Shown here: positions 9,177 to 16,926 of the stretch, one piece after another | Layout: each line of letters starts with the position of its first letter | Numbering within the stretch: the first letter of the stretch is position 1 | Assembly (NCBI GenBank): GCA_024691125.1 | Contig: JAILNV010000120.1 | Coordinates: 1-55,527 of the forward strand | Length of the DNA stretch: 55,527 bases | Direction of reading: 5' to 3' | From: Lachnospiraceae bacterium | GTDB taxonomy: Bacteria > Bacillota > Clostridia > Lachnospirales > Lachnospiraceae | The notes under the pieces: generated by a model | Databases searched by the model: none | Seen by the model: the letters and a program-made list of their open reading frames with translations, nothing else | What the model was told of the DNA's origin: nothing | Position numbers and translations under genes: made by a program

Positions 9177-9656
9177 TCATCCGGCAGAACTGCTGAGCTT
9201 CTTCAGCATATCCCTGACCTGTTTCATGCGGCTCCTGCTGACCCATGACTTGATGCCACAGTCGAATTCAACCCCTATGGTACCGGAAACATTGATATCA
9301 AAACTCTTAACCTTATACAGGTTGATTATCTCCGACTGGGATATCCTGAGAAACCTGTTGGGATTAAGCGACTCCTCTAGTCCCGCCAGTGAACGCTTGA
9401 CAGTATACAGCCCTTCCGCAGTCTGCAGATGTATCCTGCGCCCCTCAGTATATACCCTGACTATATCACGTTGGGATATGAACACCATCTTATCATATTC
9501 ATTTGCGACTATCTGAGGAAAATCGTTATCAGAGGCGTTCTCGATCGCATAAATGATATTCTCGACCTGCTGTGTATTGGCCCGTGTTTTGATCGTAACC
9601 TTGGGGTCTATATATTTTTCGTTTATTACTACCTCTATTTCGACCATGCTTTTCAT
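9177..9656 (-). CDS. LytTR-domain transcriptional regulator
   Basis: 159 residues from the ATG at 9656; the reading frame opens at a TTG further upstream (9707) with no ribosome site. The N-terminal ~50 residues are a small alpha/beta unit (VEIEVVINEKYIDPKVTI), and about 60-150 are a LytTR DNA-binding domain with FISQRDIVRVYTEGRRIHL and RFLRISQSEIINLYKVKSF. There is no receiver, as is usual for the LytTR proteins paired with DUF3021 membrane proteins, and such a gene lies directly upstream. LytTR domains bind pairs of ~9-bp direct repeats about 21 bp apart. Operator B in front of this gene has exactly that layout, so it is probably autoregulated and the controller of all six operators. Confidence 0.92.
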   Translation of the reverse strand: MKSMVEIEVVINEKYIDPKVTIKTRANTQQVENIIYAIENASDNDFPQIVANEYDKMVFISQRDIVRVYTEGRRIHLQTAEGLYTVKRSLAGLEESLNPNRFLRISQSEIINLYKVKSFDINVSGTIGVEFDCGIKSWVSRSRMKQVRDMLKKLSSSAG

Positions 9657-9718
9657 AAAGCCACCGTCCCCGGGCACCGTCTCTGCCAATGCCTTTTTTA
9701 AACACAAAATAATAAAGT

Positions 9719-9786
9719 ATTATACTATATGGCAGTGTTCAATCCAATTGCCGATGTCTATTCAGTCGTTTTTCGTGTCTATTCGG
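9719..9786 (-). promoter_or_regulatory. LytTR-type operator/promoter B, for the LytTR gene
   Basis: On the minus strand the half-sites are CCGAATAGAC (9777-9786) and CTGAATAGAC (9756-9765), 21 bp apart, with spacer ACGAAAAACGA. Thirty-one bases later is TATAAT (9719-9724). The LytTR ATG is 62 bases beyond the -10. The site lies in the gap between the DUF3021 gene and the LytTR gene, so the regulator has its own promoter. Confidence 0.8.
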
Positions 9787-9804
9787 TAAGTCAAAGCGAG
9801 TCAC

Positions 9805-10227
9805 TTACCTTCTGTGAAGCATCTCAAGTTCTTTATTAACTTCGCGAATCTGTTTCTTAAACAGTGAATACTGAACAAGCCAGATAATAATATATGCAAC
9901 TGTCATGCAGATGAAGGTTATTACCAGTACTGTCCCCGTTCCGAACCAGCCCAGTACCCGGTTTGCTATAAGAAATGAACCCATTGTCAAAATGTAATGC
10001 GATAAAGTCGCTCTTACGATCCCCCAGCTCTCAATCTCATAAAAAATACTGCTGCCCATTGCAATGCCGCCGTATATCATTGAACCGAAGATCTGTCTGA
10101 GTACTTCAAGGCCGTGAGAATCCACATACTGCGGTCCTTCGGCGCACAGTACTATCACTACCGGAATAAATACTCCGATAAGGCATCCCGAAAGTAACTT
10201 GATCAGAAAATTCTTCCTCAGATCCAT
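9805..10227 (-). CDS. DUF3021 membrane protein, partner of the LytTR regulator
   Basis: 140 residues from the ATG at 10227 (MDLRKNFLIKL), which has GGGGA seven bases upstream. An in-frame start at 10266 would lie in the loop of an RNA hairpin and is less likely. There are four membrane helices (about 8-28, 45-65, 75-100, 105-125) with the family segment IAMGSSIFYEIESWG, and a short basic tail. DUF3021 proteins are typically encoded beside LytTR regulators and are thought to control them from the membrane. It is a paralogue of 29023-29439. The hairpin upstream may limit its translation or terminate readthrough. Confidence 0.88.
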   Translation of the reverse strand: MDLRKNFLIKLLSGCLIGVFIPVVIVLCAEGPQYVDSHGLEVLRQIFGSMIYGGIAMGSSIFYEIESWGIVRATLSHYILTMGSFLIANRVLGWFGTGTVLVITFICMTVAYIIIWLVQYSLFKKQIREVNKELEMLHRR

Positions 10228-10230
10228 CAC

Positions 10231-10289
10231 AAAATCCCCGAAAAACCTATATACTACAGCTACCATTATAAATAGGTTCCGGGGATTTT
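10231..10289 (-). promoter_or_regulatory. hairpin that covers the ribosome site of the DUF3021 gene
   Basis: On the minus strand AAAATCCCCG and CGGGGATTTT pair fully, extended after a small internal loop by AACCTAT with ATAGGTT, around a ~22-base loop. The 3' arm contains the GGGGA that serves as ribosome site for the ATG at 10227. It could be a translational switch, or a terminator for the small membrane protein gene upstream. Confidence 0.55.
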
Positions 10290-10348
10290 TCTATACTTTC
10301 ATTTACTGTAAATGTATTGAAAACAGAGCTTTACTTACGCTCACATCT

Positions 10349-10543
10349 CTACTGCTTATAACTGTTTCCCTTATTATCTTTGTCTTTTCTGATCATCCTG
10401 ATGATCACTACAATAATACCGCCTGCAAAAACAGCCAGCCAGCTGTGCATGAATGTTCCTTCAATATATCCCCATATAAACATTACAAGGACAGAACACA
10501 TACTTATTATGGTACTGATTGTGTTAGTACTTAAATCCTTCAT
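10349..10543 (-). CDS. small two-helix membrane protein
   Basis: 64 residues with two hydrophobic helices (about 8-27 and 32-50) and a strongly basic C-terminus (RMIRKDKDNKGNSYKQ). It has a perfect AGGAGG ribosome site eight bases before the ATG, which supports it as a real gene. No family is recognised. It lies among double-glycine cargo genes and the DUF3021/LytTR pair, all in one direction. An immunity protein or accessory of the exporter are both possible; nothing in the sequence decides. Confidence 0.7.
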   Translation of the reverse strand: MKDLSTNTISTIISMCSVLVMFIWGYIEGTFMHSWLAVFAGGIIVVIIRMIRKDKDNKGNSYKQ

Positions 10544-10624
10544 CCTATAGTCCTCCTGTGACTGATCGATTCCATTTTCCTGTCGCGTGCTTATGGCAAT
10601 CCCACAATGGGTTTATGCATTTTT

Positions 10625-10954
10625 CTACTTGATCTTATTCCACCAGATAGGATAACCGATATCAGGAATACCCATTTTCTCCATATAACGTATGATCTGT
10701 ATGGTTTCTGCATCGGAAGCATCGGTGGCAAGTCCGCATGCGGCACATTTCCATCCTTTTCCGACACCGGGATAATTGCCGGGCACCATTGCTTTGCCGC
10801 AGTAAGGGCAGGTCGCCTCATTGGCTCCGCCTACTCCGCCCGTGGCACTTGCCATTGCATCATCGTTCATTTCAATGTTATCCGCTTTCGCTCTGTACTC
10901 CTTAGCCGCCTCTTTAAATCTGTTCATGTACTCTTCTCTTGTGATCTCGCTCAT
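10625..10954 (-). CDS. double-glycine leader protein with zinc ribbon
   Basis: 109 residues. A 40-residue leader ends NIEMNDDAMASATGG, sharing the pattern of the three other cargo proteins here, but with a 20-residue helical extension in front. The body starts VGGANEATCPYCGKAM and carries a second pair, CAACG, so CxxC...CxxC should bind zinc as a rubredoxin-like ribbon. Two tryptophans follow near the end. The C39-type exporter at 26287-28479 would cut after GG. The RBS is GGAGGT. It lies 73 bases after the previous cargo gene with an 8-bp tandem repeat between. Export of a zinc-ribbon cargo by such a system is unusual. Confidence 0.8.
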   Translation of the reverse strand: MSEITREEYMNRFKEAAKEYRAKADNIEMNDDAMASATGGVGGANEATCPYCGKAMVPGNYPGVGKGWKCAACGLATDASDAETIQIIRYMEKMGIPDIGYPIWWNKIK

Positions 10955-10968
10955 TACTGTTACCTCCT

Positions 10969-11008
10969 GTGTTTTAGTGTTTTAGTGTTTTAATGTTTTG
11001 TGTTTTTG
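10969..11008. repeat. 8-bp tandem repeat before a cargo gene
   Basis: GTGTTTTA occurs three times in a row (10969-10992), followed by two degenerate copies. It lies directly upstream of the ribosome site of the zinc-ribbon cargo gene; in the mRNA it is an unstructured A/C-rich tract. Such repeats can change length by slippage. Confidence 0.7.
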
Positions 11009-11027
11009 TGCTTTGGTTTTTAAATCG

Positions 11028-11288
11028 TTACACGGCCTTCAGGTTGTTCTCTGTTATCGGCCGGTCGTAATTATCTACGGTGTAGCTCCTGCTCTGTCCG
11101 TCATCCGAAGCCGCCACTTCAATAATCTGACCAATACGGATCTCCTGACGTCCCGATTCATCGACAGCCCTGAACCTTACAGTATCTCCCACTTCAAATC
11201 CCTGCATTCCTGTATCTCTGACCCGCAGCCCGCCCGAAGCATCCATCATGATGTCATCATCTACTTCCACATTCATATTTTTATTCAT
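11028..11288 (-). CDS. double-glycine leader protein, small beta-rich cargo
   Basis: 86 residues. The 20-residue leader MNKNMNVEVDDDIMMDASGG matches the leaders of the proteins at 12603 and 16927. The 66-residue body has no cysteine and reads as an SH3-like small beta barrel: FEVGDTVRFRAV, then IGQIIEVAAS, then SYTVDNY. It aligns by eye with the body of 16927-17184 (hG..hRF at the start, ITENNLKAV against YPESVI at the end). It lacks bacteriocin marks such as YGNGV or glycine zippers. The RBS is AAGGAGA. It has its own operator (C), so it is part of the LytTR regulon. Confidence 0.85.
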   Translation of the reverse strand: MNKNMNVEVDDDIMMDASGGLRVRDTGMQGFEVGDTVRFRAVDESGRQEIRIGQIIEVAASDDGQSRSYTVDNYDRPITENNLKAV

Positions 11289-11349
11289 ATGAGTTCATCT
11301 CCTTTACTTTTGGTCTGACACTTATCTTTCTGTTTTTTCCTTTTGCTTA

Positions 11350-11417
11350 ATTATACGAAACAGCCTGATTCGATGGCATTGATTTTGCTTATCCGGTAGT
11401 TTTTCATGTCTATCCGG
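11350..11417 (-). promoter_or_regulatory. LytTR-type operator/promoter C, for cargo gene 11028-11288
   Basis: On the minus strand the half-sites are CCGGATAGAC (11408-11417) and CCGGATAAGC (11387-11396), 21 bp apart, with spacer ATGAAAAACTA. TATAAT follows after 31 bases (11350-11355), 61 bases from the cargo ATG. The change of A to G at the fourth base is shared by both half-sites. Confidence 0.78.
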
Positions 11418-11467
11418 TATATTCAGGCCAAAACAGCCTTACATATAAATGTCTCCAAACACCTTAC

Positions 11468-12508
11468 TCATACCCCTACACCAAAAATTATCTTCAGGGA
11501 CAATCCCAGAAAATAGTGAGGTATGCACAGTCCCCATATAGTCTTCTGCTTCTGGTAAATGATACCGAATACCGACAGAAGCAGGAAGGCACCTACCATA
11601 AACGCCACACCAAGATAAATGTGCAGCGCACCAAAGAACAGTGAAGAAAGAACTATAGCCACAGGAACCGCGTACTCCTCAGGAAGCACCCTTCGGATAC
11701 TGCCCTGTACAGCTCCTCTTGTCAGGAACTCCTGCACCACAACTGTCAGGGGATACTTGGTCTCTGACAGTCCCCATGCTTTCCAGTAAAACAGCGGAGC
11801 GTTCTCTCCGTAGATATTCGGCATGAACCTCATCATAAGAAGCTTGGCTCCGATCATGAATGCAAGAACAGCTGCGGTGAACAGACCGTCAACCAAAACC
11901 GCCTTACCTGCTCCTTTGAAGCTAAGACCGAAGTCCGCGGCAGTAATGCTCGTATTCCTCATGATAACTACCGACGCCACAGCTCCAAGCACCTCTACTA
12001 TCATGGTCATTACAAAAGGAGGGACCGGCCTGCCCGAAAGCTCCCATACCGCGCATGCAAAGTTCCATATGGCGAGCATTGCCAGCAGACCTACCAGAAG
12101 TATTGTAGAATCATTATATTTCTGCTGTACTTCATGAAGCTTAGTCACATCGGAAAACTGAAGAATGATCCCTATGATCCGTGTTTTATCCTCATCATAT
12201 GCAAATGACGAAACCATTCTAAGCACCCGCCTGCTGCCGTTCGGGCATGTATAATGCAGTAATCCCGTGTGCTCATTCTTCCTGTCATAAATACTGTCCA
12301 ATACGTACTGGTGGAATTCGTCGTTAAAGCCCTTCCTGTCCTTTACCATAAACGAAGCATACTTTATTCCCACCTCAAGAGCAGGATTATCAAGTATTCG
12401 AACTGCACTCGGATTAACATAAACAACAGTTCCCTTCTCATCCACAAGAAGCAGTCCGTCAGTTATATCTCGTGTTACACGATACAGATACTTAAGATCC
12501 TCGTTCAT
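11468..12508 (-). CDS. PAS domain fused to CPBP-type membrane protease
   Basis: 346 residues. A PAS domain spans about 8-125 (DGLLLVDEKGTVVYVNPSAVRIL). After it come about eight membrane helices forming a CPBP (CaaX protease and bacteriocin-processing, Abi) domain. The CPBP motifs are partly kept: QEFLTRG in place of EExxxR, and FFGALH for FxxxH, with a last His in LCIPHYFLG. The first catalytic Glu is thus a Gln, so activity is uncertain. CPBP proteins occur beside double-glycine bacteriocins as processing or self-immunity factors. A PAS sensor on one is rare. It lies downstream of cargo 12603 in the operator D unit. Confidence 0.82.
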   Translation of the reverse strand: MNEDLKYLYRVTRDITDGLLLVDEKGTVVYVNPSAVRILDNPALEVGIKYASFMVKDRKGFNDEFHQYVLDSIYDRKNEHTGLLHYTCPNGSRRVLRMVSSFAYDEDKTRIIGIILQFSDVTKLHEVQQKYNDSTILLVGLLAMLAIWNFACAVWELSGRPVPPFVMTMIVEVLGAVASVVIMRNTSITAADFGLSFKGAGKAVLVDGLFTAAVLAFMIGAKLLMMRFMPNIYGENAPLFYWKAWGLSETKYPLTVVVQEFLTRGAVQGSIRRVLPEEYAVPVAIVLSSLFFGALHIYLGVAFMVGAFLLLSVFGIIYQKQKTIWGLCIPHYFLGLSLKIIFGVGV

Positions 12509-12602
12509 TTATCCCCTACTTACATATCAGTTAATAACGCCAAATCACTCTAATAGCCAGTCTCTAAGCTTCATACGAAATTCTTAAAGCTCATACAGTC
12601 TG

Positions 12603-12899
12603 TTACCCCTCATTAGGTATAGGTTCAAGGCTGAACCCTCCATCCTGATCGTGAATAAGCTGAACCCTGTTTCCTGCCTTAAGAACAACATCTGTATACT
12701 GCCATCCTGCAATATATTTTTTTCCGTTATCGGCTGATACTGAATATTCTGTTCTCGGCACCCCATTCACAGTAGCTGTTCCGGGACCCGAAACCACGGT
12801 TGCCTCACAGACGAAACCGTAAGGTTCCACATCCACTGTTCCGCCACTCGCTTTAGCCATCATTTCATCATTAAGTTCCACATTCTTATTATCTGCCAT
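12603..12899 (-). CDS. double-glycine leader protein, 78-residue cargo
   Basis: 98 residues. The leader MADNKNVELNDEMMAKASGG differs from that of 16927 at only six positions. The body has one cysteine (YGFVCEATVV) and alternating beta-strand patterns ending in VVLKAGNRVQLIHDQDGG, again like a small beta barrel rather than an amphipathic bacteriocin. The RBS is GGAGG. It lies 77 bases after an ABC permease gene, so it is probably co-transcribed with the three-gene ABC exporter from operator D. It should be cut after GG by the C39 exporter at 26287-28479, or by the local transporter, which has no peptidase. Confidence 0.83.
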   Translation of the reverse strand: MADNKNVELNDEMMAKASGGTVDVEPYGFVCEATVVSGPGTATVNGVPRTEYSVSADNGKKYIAGWQYTDVVLKAGNRVQLIHDQDGGFSLEPIPNEG

Positions 12900-12976
12900 C
12901 TCATTGTCCTCCTTATTATGGTTTCTGAATAGTTACCCGGATTGTTTATATCCGTCCGCTTAATGATTATTGCTGT

Positions 12977-14146
12977 TCATCCCTTCTTACCGCCCCGTCT
13001 TGCGGAAGCAACTCCAATAAGTACAATAAACAGCACAATATATCCGCATTCTGCAATAAAGCATGTACGTACATCGGCCAGTGTTCCCTTCTGTATCCCT
13101 GCCAGCATATCATTAGCCTTCTCGAACCAGTAGACAGGGAATATCCTCGCAAATGCAAGCACTCCCTCTCCAAGATATGACTGCGATACAAAAGCGCCGC
13201 AGATGAAAGACATTCCCAGCCCCAGTATCTGAGCTATCATGTTTACCACCGTTCCGCTCGGATTAAACGTAGAAATGAGTATCGCCATAAGCGCTGCAAT
13301 AAGCGCGAAAATTAAGGAGTTAAACACCGCAAGCCAGCAGTGAAGTCCCGTATACATTCCTCCGTATACTATCATCCCGCTCACCATAAAGAGTCCCCAT
13401 ATCAGTATGGTAAGAACTCCGCTCCCAAAGAATATCTGGCTCATATACGATGACATCCGTACGCTCGAGCATTCGATCCTCATCTTCTGATCCTTCTTAT
13501 TTAGAGTCACAAGTATCGCACTGAGCACGTTTACCATTATGGCTATCAGAAGATACGGCAGGAGCCTGAAAAAAAGCGCGAAATTGTCCGTGTAATTGGC
13601 ATCGAGCACCTCTGAACCGGGCGGAGTTACTACTTCAACCTCTACCTCCTTACCCAGCTCTTCACCCGCAGATGCGCATGCGTCCTTAAGCGACATCCCG
13701 TCTTTGGTAAACACCTTCACAAGACGTATGTAATTGCTAAGATACTGCTCCATCATCGCACTCTGGAAGCTGTCACGCATCTTATAGGCATCAAACAGAG
13801 CTGCGCTGTCCCCATCTCCCATGTCCTTAAGCATCTCTTCATAGCCGTTCTTAATAACCACGGTATAATCAACCATCTCATAGAACATTGCGTCCATGAT
13901 CTTCTGCTTATCATGAGGCATCTCGACAAGCTTATTTCTTGCAGCTATTGCATCCTTAAGACTCTTACTCGTCTCCGTCCGATCTTCATCTATTACACAT
14001 ACCGATATTGACGATTCCTCAAAATCGGTCTTTGCCTTATTTGAATGCACCATGGGAAAACAGATTGCAAGAAAGATCGCAATATACAAAAATAAGATCC
14101 CCGCCTTGGCTCTTACTATTTTGAAAAACAGATTAAAGACTTTCAT
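12977..14146 (-). CDS. ABC-2 type exporter permease (second of pair)
   Basis: 389 residues. TM1 is at about 15-33, then a large extracytoplasmic region of ~175 residues, then five helices from about 190 to the end. This is the YhgE/ABC-2_membrane layout (one helix, big ectodomain, five helices). The last residues are basic (SARRGGKKG). Its ATG lies inside the end of the upstream permease gene (14-base overlap) with AGGAGG in that gene, so the two are coupled and probably form a heterodimer. The ATPase is 15618-16565. Substrate is unknown; the next gene is a cargo protein. Confidence 0.88.
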   Translation of the reverse strand: MKVFNLFFKIVRAKAGILFLYIAIFLAICFPMVHSNKAKTDFEESSISVCVIDEDRTETSKSLKDAIAARNKLVEMPHDKQKIMDAMFYEMVDYTVVIKNGYEEMLKDMGDGDSAALFDAYKMRDSFQSAMMEQYLSNYIRLVKVFTKDGMSLKDACASAGEELGKEVEVEVVTPPGSEVLDANYTDNFALFFRLLPYLLIAIMVNVLSAILVTLNKKDQKMRIECSSVRMSSYMSQIFFGSGVLTILIWGLFMVSGMIVYGGMYTGLHCWLAVFNSLIFALIAALMAILISTFNPSGTVVNMIAQILGLGMSFICGAFVSQSYLGEGVLAFARIFPVYWFEKANDMLAGIQKGTLADVRTCFIAECGYIVLFIVLIGVASARRGGKKG

Positions 14147-15575
14147 ACTTTCTCCTCCTTGTCAGTAAGAATCCAAGCGCTATGAAAATGACGGTATATA
14201 TGCACATTGCTGCGAGCTTGCCAAAGTAACGGCCGGTGTCTGCATCCACGCTAAGATAGTAGAACGAGTCGGCCACTATGGCTACCGGATTCAAGTCGTT
14301 GACTATTGGCGCATGCATTTCAAGTATAGCTTTTATACCCGAAACCATCAGACCGCTCATGAAGCTTAAGGTCATAACTACTGCCATGCTTATACCAATC
14401 TTTGCCTCATATTTGATCCTGCCTATGGCTCCGACAAAAAAGCCCATCGAAACACCCATTATGGCTCCTATCGCTCCGCCAAGATAAACAAGGGGCAGTC
14501 TTCCGCCGAAATCCACTCTGAGCACAAGTGCCTGAAATGTTATACATACACTTACGCAGAAGATCTGGGTGAAACAGCAGGCACACAATCCTGCCATTAT
14601 TGTTGTGAATTTCGGCGTTGCGGAACATGATCGTCTCGCACCGAAATCGGACAGATTGGCTTCACTGTACAGCGCTATATGCAATGCCACCGTCATCCCG
14701 AACAGGGCTACCATTGCGATCATATTGTACATATATGTCACGAATTGGTCGGTATTACCGTCGGTAAGCTTAACATCCTCTATCACGACGATATCCATTA
14801 CATTTTTAGTTCCGGGTGAATTACCGCCGTCGGCAAGCTTCCCCGTTATCTTAATCAGAGTTCCGTACATTTCGAGAAATCGCTTTATGGATGACTGTTC
14901 CATTCCGTTTGACTTTATCTTAAGCGACAGCCGGGACGAGCTGTTAAGCATATCCTTGAATTCAACCATATCCTCAAGAGTCAGGCCTTCGGAAGTCAGA
15001 TAATCTGCCGCGCTTATACCCTCATTAATGTCTGCATGCCCGGCTTCACCCAACTCATCTAAGAATGCCTTAACTGCCTCGGAGCCCCATTCTGTAATCT
15101 CCTCATCCGACTCCTTATCTGCGGCATCATCCTTCTTGGCGTCAGTATCCGCTGGCACCCCGTCAGCATCCACAAATATGATTCCCTTAACATCACCATC
15201 CTCAAGAAGCCTGTATGCTTCATCCTCCCTGCAATAAATTGCATGAAAAAGCAGCGGCTTTTCTTCCTCGCCGGTACTTTCGTTCTCCTCTTTCTCCTTA
15301 ATGGTCTTCGTAAGCCACTTTACAAGGTTGCTCTCCTCTTCTTCATGGGTGGACTTGCTCTCACCCATCCAGCTCATCATGATACGGAACATATCATCCT
15401 TCCGGTTCTCAACCACTGCAACGGGAACCGTTTTTATACCACCGTTCTCATATATGTTTCCGAATGCCACCTTATACAGAACACTGAGAACGCATGGAAA
15501 GAGAAGCATCCAGATGATAACTTCCTTTGCTCTAAGATTCATTTTTATTTCATACTTAAGATTATGTAAAAACAT
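14133..15575 (-). CDS. ABC-2 type exporter permease (first of pair)
   Basis: 480 residues with the same one-plus-five helix layout as its partner: TM1 at about 18-36, an extracytoplasmic domain of ~245 residues rich in Asp and Glu (about 120-175), then helices from about 285. The tail is RRRKYESL. It overlaps the next permease gene by 14 bases. Large ectodomains of this kind are found in exporters of lipids or peptides and in bacteriocin immunity transporters. RBS AAGGAGA precedes the ATG. It is 42 bases downstream of the ATPase gene and part of the operator D unit. Confidence 0.88.
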   Translation of the reverse strand: MFLHNLKYEIKMNLRAKEVIIWMLLFPCVLSVLYKVAFGNIYENGGIKTVPVAVVENRKDDMFRIMMSWMGESKSTHEEEESNLVKWLTKTIKEKEENESTGEEEKPLLFHAIYCREDEAYRLLEDGDVKGIIFVDADGVPADTDAKKDDAADKESDEEITEWGSEAVKAFLDELGEAGHADINEGISAADYLTSEGLTLEDMVEFKDMLNSSSRLSLKIKSNGMEQSSIKRFLEMYGTLIKITGKLADGGNSPGTKNVMDIVVIEDVKLTDGNTDQFVTYMYNMIAMVALFGMTVALHIALYSEANLSDFGARRSCSATPKFTTIMAGLCACCFTQIFCVSVCITFQALVLRVDFGGRLPLVYLGGAIGAIMGVSMGFFVGAIGRIKYEAKIGISMAVVMTLSFMSGLMVSGIKAILEMHAPIVNDLNPVAIVADSFYYLSVDADTGRYFGKLAAMCIYTVIFIALGFLLTRRRKYESL

Positions 15576-15617
15576 GGAATCTCCTTTATATCCGTAATCC
15601 TTATGCTCCGCACTCCG

Positions 15618-16565
15618 TCAGTCTTTATCTCTTAATTCCTTACCCGTAATCTCAAGGAATACGTCATTTAATGTAGGCAGTTCCGAGTATACCTGTCCAA
15701 AACCCGTACCTGATGTTTTTAGCGCATCCATGATATTAAGAAGGTTATGTTCTCCGCCCGCCAGATAGATCTTAAGCCTGCCTGCCTCCCATTTCACATC
15801 ATAGACGTTGGGTAGTCCCTTCATCGTATTAAGCAGTGCATTATTTACTTCTTTCATTTCTATGGTGACCGTTTCCGTATTCTTTATCAGACGCTTAAGC
15901 TCACCGCTTGTCCCTTCGGCTATCTTCTTTCCGTGATCCATGATCGCAATCCGAGTGCATATCTGCTCGACCTCTTCCATATAATGCGTCGTGTATATAA
16001 CCGTGGCACCGTTCTTATTAAGCTCTTCGATACCTTCAAGTATCTTATTCCTGCTCTGCGGATCTACCGCCACTGTCGGCTCATCAAGTATGATAAGCTC
16101 CGGCTTGTGTGCAATACCGCAGGCAATATTAAGACGTCTGAGCAGTCCTCCGGACAGCTTCTTCGGCTTGAATCCGGTGAAGTCATTAAGACCGACGAAT
16201 TCGATCGCTTCATCAACATACTGCCTGCGCCTGGCCTTATCCTTTATATACAGTCCGCAGAAGCAGTCTATATTCTCATATACATTCAGTTCATCAAACA
16301 CCGCTACATTCTGAAGTATTACTCCTATCCTGGCCTTAAGGTCATAGCTTGTGGGTGTCATCGGCTGTCCAAACAGCTCTATGGTACCCTCATTATATGC
16401 AAGCAATGACAGAAGACAGCTTATCGTTGTCGTCTTTCCGGAACCATTGGGGCCAAGCAGACCGAAGATTTCTCCCTTCTCAATGGTAAGGCTCAAGTGA
16501 TCAAGTGCCCTTAACTCTTTATAATTCTTCACAAGATTTGCTATCTTAACTACAGTTTCTCCCAT
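15618..16565 (-). CDS. ABC transporter ATPase of the ABC-2 exporter
   Basis: 315 residues. The ATPase domain (about 7-225) has Walker A GPNGSGKTTT, Q-loop VILQNVAVFDE, the signature LSGGLLRRLNIACG, Walker B ELIILDEPTVAVD and the switch His in YTTHYMEE. The last ~90 residues form the accessory domain seen in CcmA/DrrA-type exporters. It serves the two permeases immediately downstream. Start from GGGAG four bases before ATG. The gene is the first of the unit driven by operator D. Confidence 0.93.
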   Translation of the reverse strand: MGETVVKIANLVKNYKELRALDHLSLTIEKGEIFGLLGPNGSGKTTTISCLLSLLAYNEGTIELFGQPMTPTSYDLKARIGVILQNVAVFDELNVYENIDCFCGLYIKDKARRRQYVDEAIEFVGLNDFTGFKPKKLSGGLLRRLNIACGIAHKPELIILDEPTVAVDPQSRNKILEGIEELNKNGATVIYTTHYMEEVEQICTRIAIMDHGKKIAEGTSGELKRLIKNTETVTIEMKEVNNALLNTMKGLPNVYDVKWEAGRLKIYLAGGEHNLLNIMDALKTSGTGFGQVYSELPTLNDVFLEITGKELRDKD

Positions 16566-16680
16566 ATCTCTCCCTTTCTCATTGCGGTTAACACGACTCT
16601 TACAAACCCTAAAGGATTAGCTTTGCAAGCTTGACGGTTCATATTTTAAAATATATCTGCTACTCTGAATGGTTGTACAT

Positions 16681-16748
16681 ATTATATGCTATGTGACATA
16701 GTGAGACTATATTTCATGCATATTCGGTCGTTTTTCGTGTCTATTCGG
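16681..16748 (-). promoter_or_regulatory. LytTR-type operator/promoter D, for the ABC-2 exporter unit
   Basis: On the minus strand the half-sites are CCGAATAGAC (16739-16748) and CCGAATATGC (16718-16727), 21 bp apart, with spacer ACGAAAAACGA. TATAAT follows after 31 bases (16681-16686). The ATPase ATG is 115 bases downstream. It faces away from operator E in the same 361-base gap. Confidence 0.8.
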
Positions 16749-16792
16749 TAAATCATGACGCAGTTAATTAAACCGGCAGATTTAAAACAACA

Positions 16793-16860
16793 CCAAATAA
16801 ACATCCAAAACGACCGAATATGCATAATCACTGCCATTTATAAAATGTCCAACGTATAAT
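16793..16860 (+). promoter_or_regulatory. LytTR-type operator/promoter E, for cargo gene 16927-17184
   Basis: The half-sites are CCAAATAAAC (16793-16802) and CCGAATATGC (16814-16823), 21 bp apart, with spacer ATCCAAAACGA. TATAAT follows after 31 bases (16855-16860), 66 bases before the cargo ATG. The first half-site is the most degenerate of the set. Confidence 0.75.
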
Positions 16861-16926
16861 AAGACAAACAGCACAAAGCAACCCTTAAGAATAATTCAAC
16901 CAATTTAAAAAAGGAGGAAAATTATT

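Noticed and set aside
9756..9786. Direct repeats read as insertion-element or CRISPR-like repeats
   Set aside because: Only two copies per site, fixed 21-bp period and fixed distance to a -10 at six promoters; this is operator geometry.
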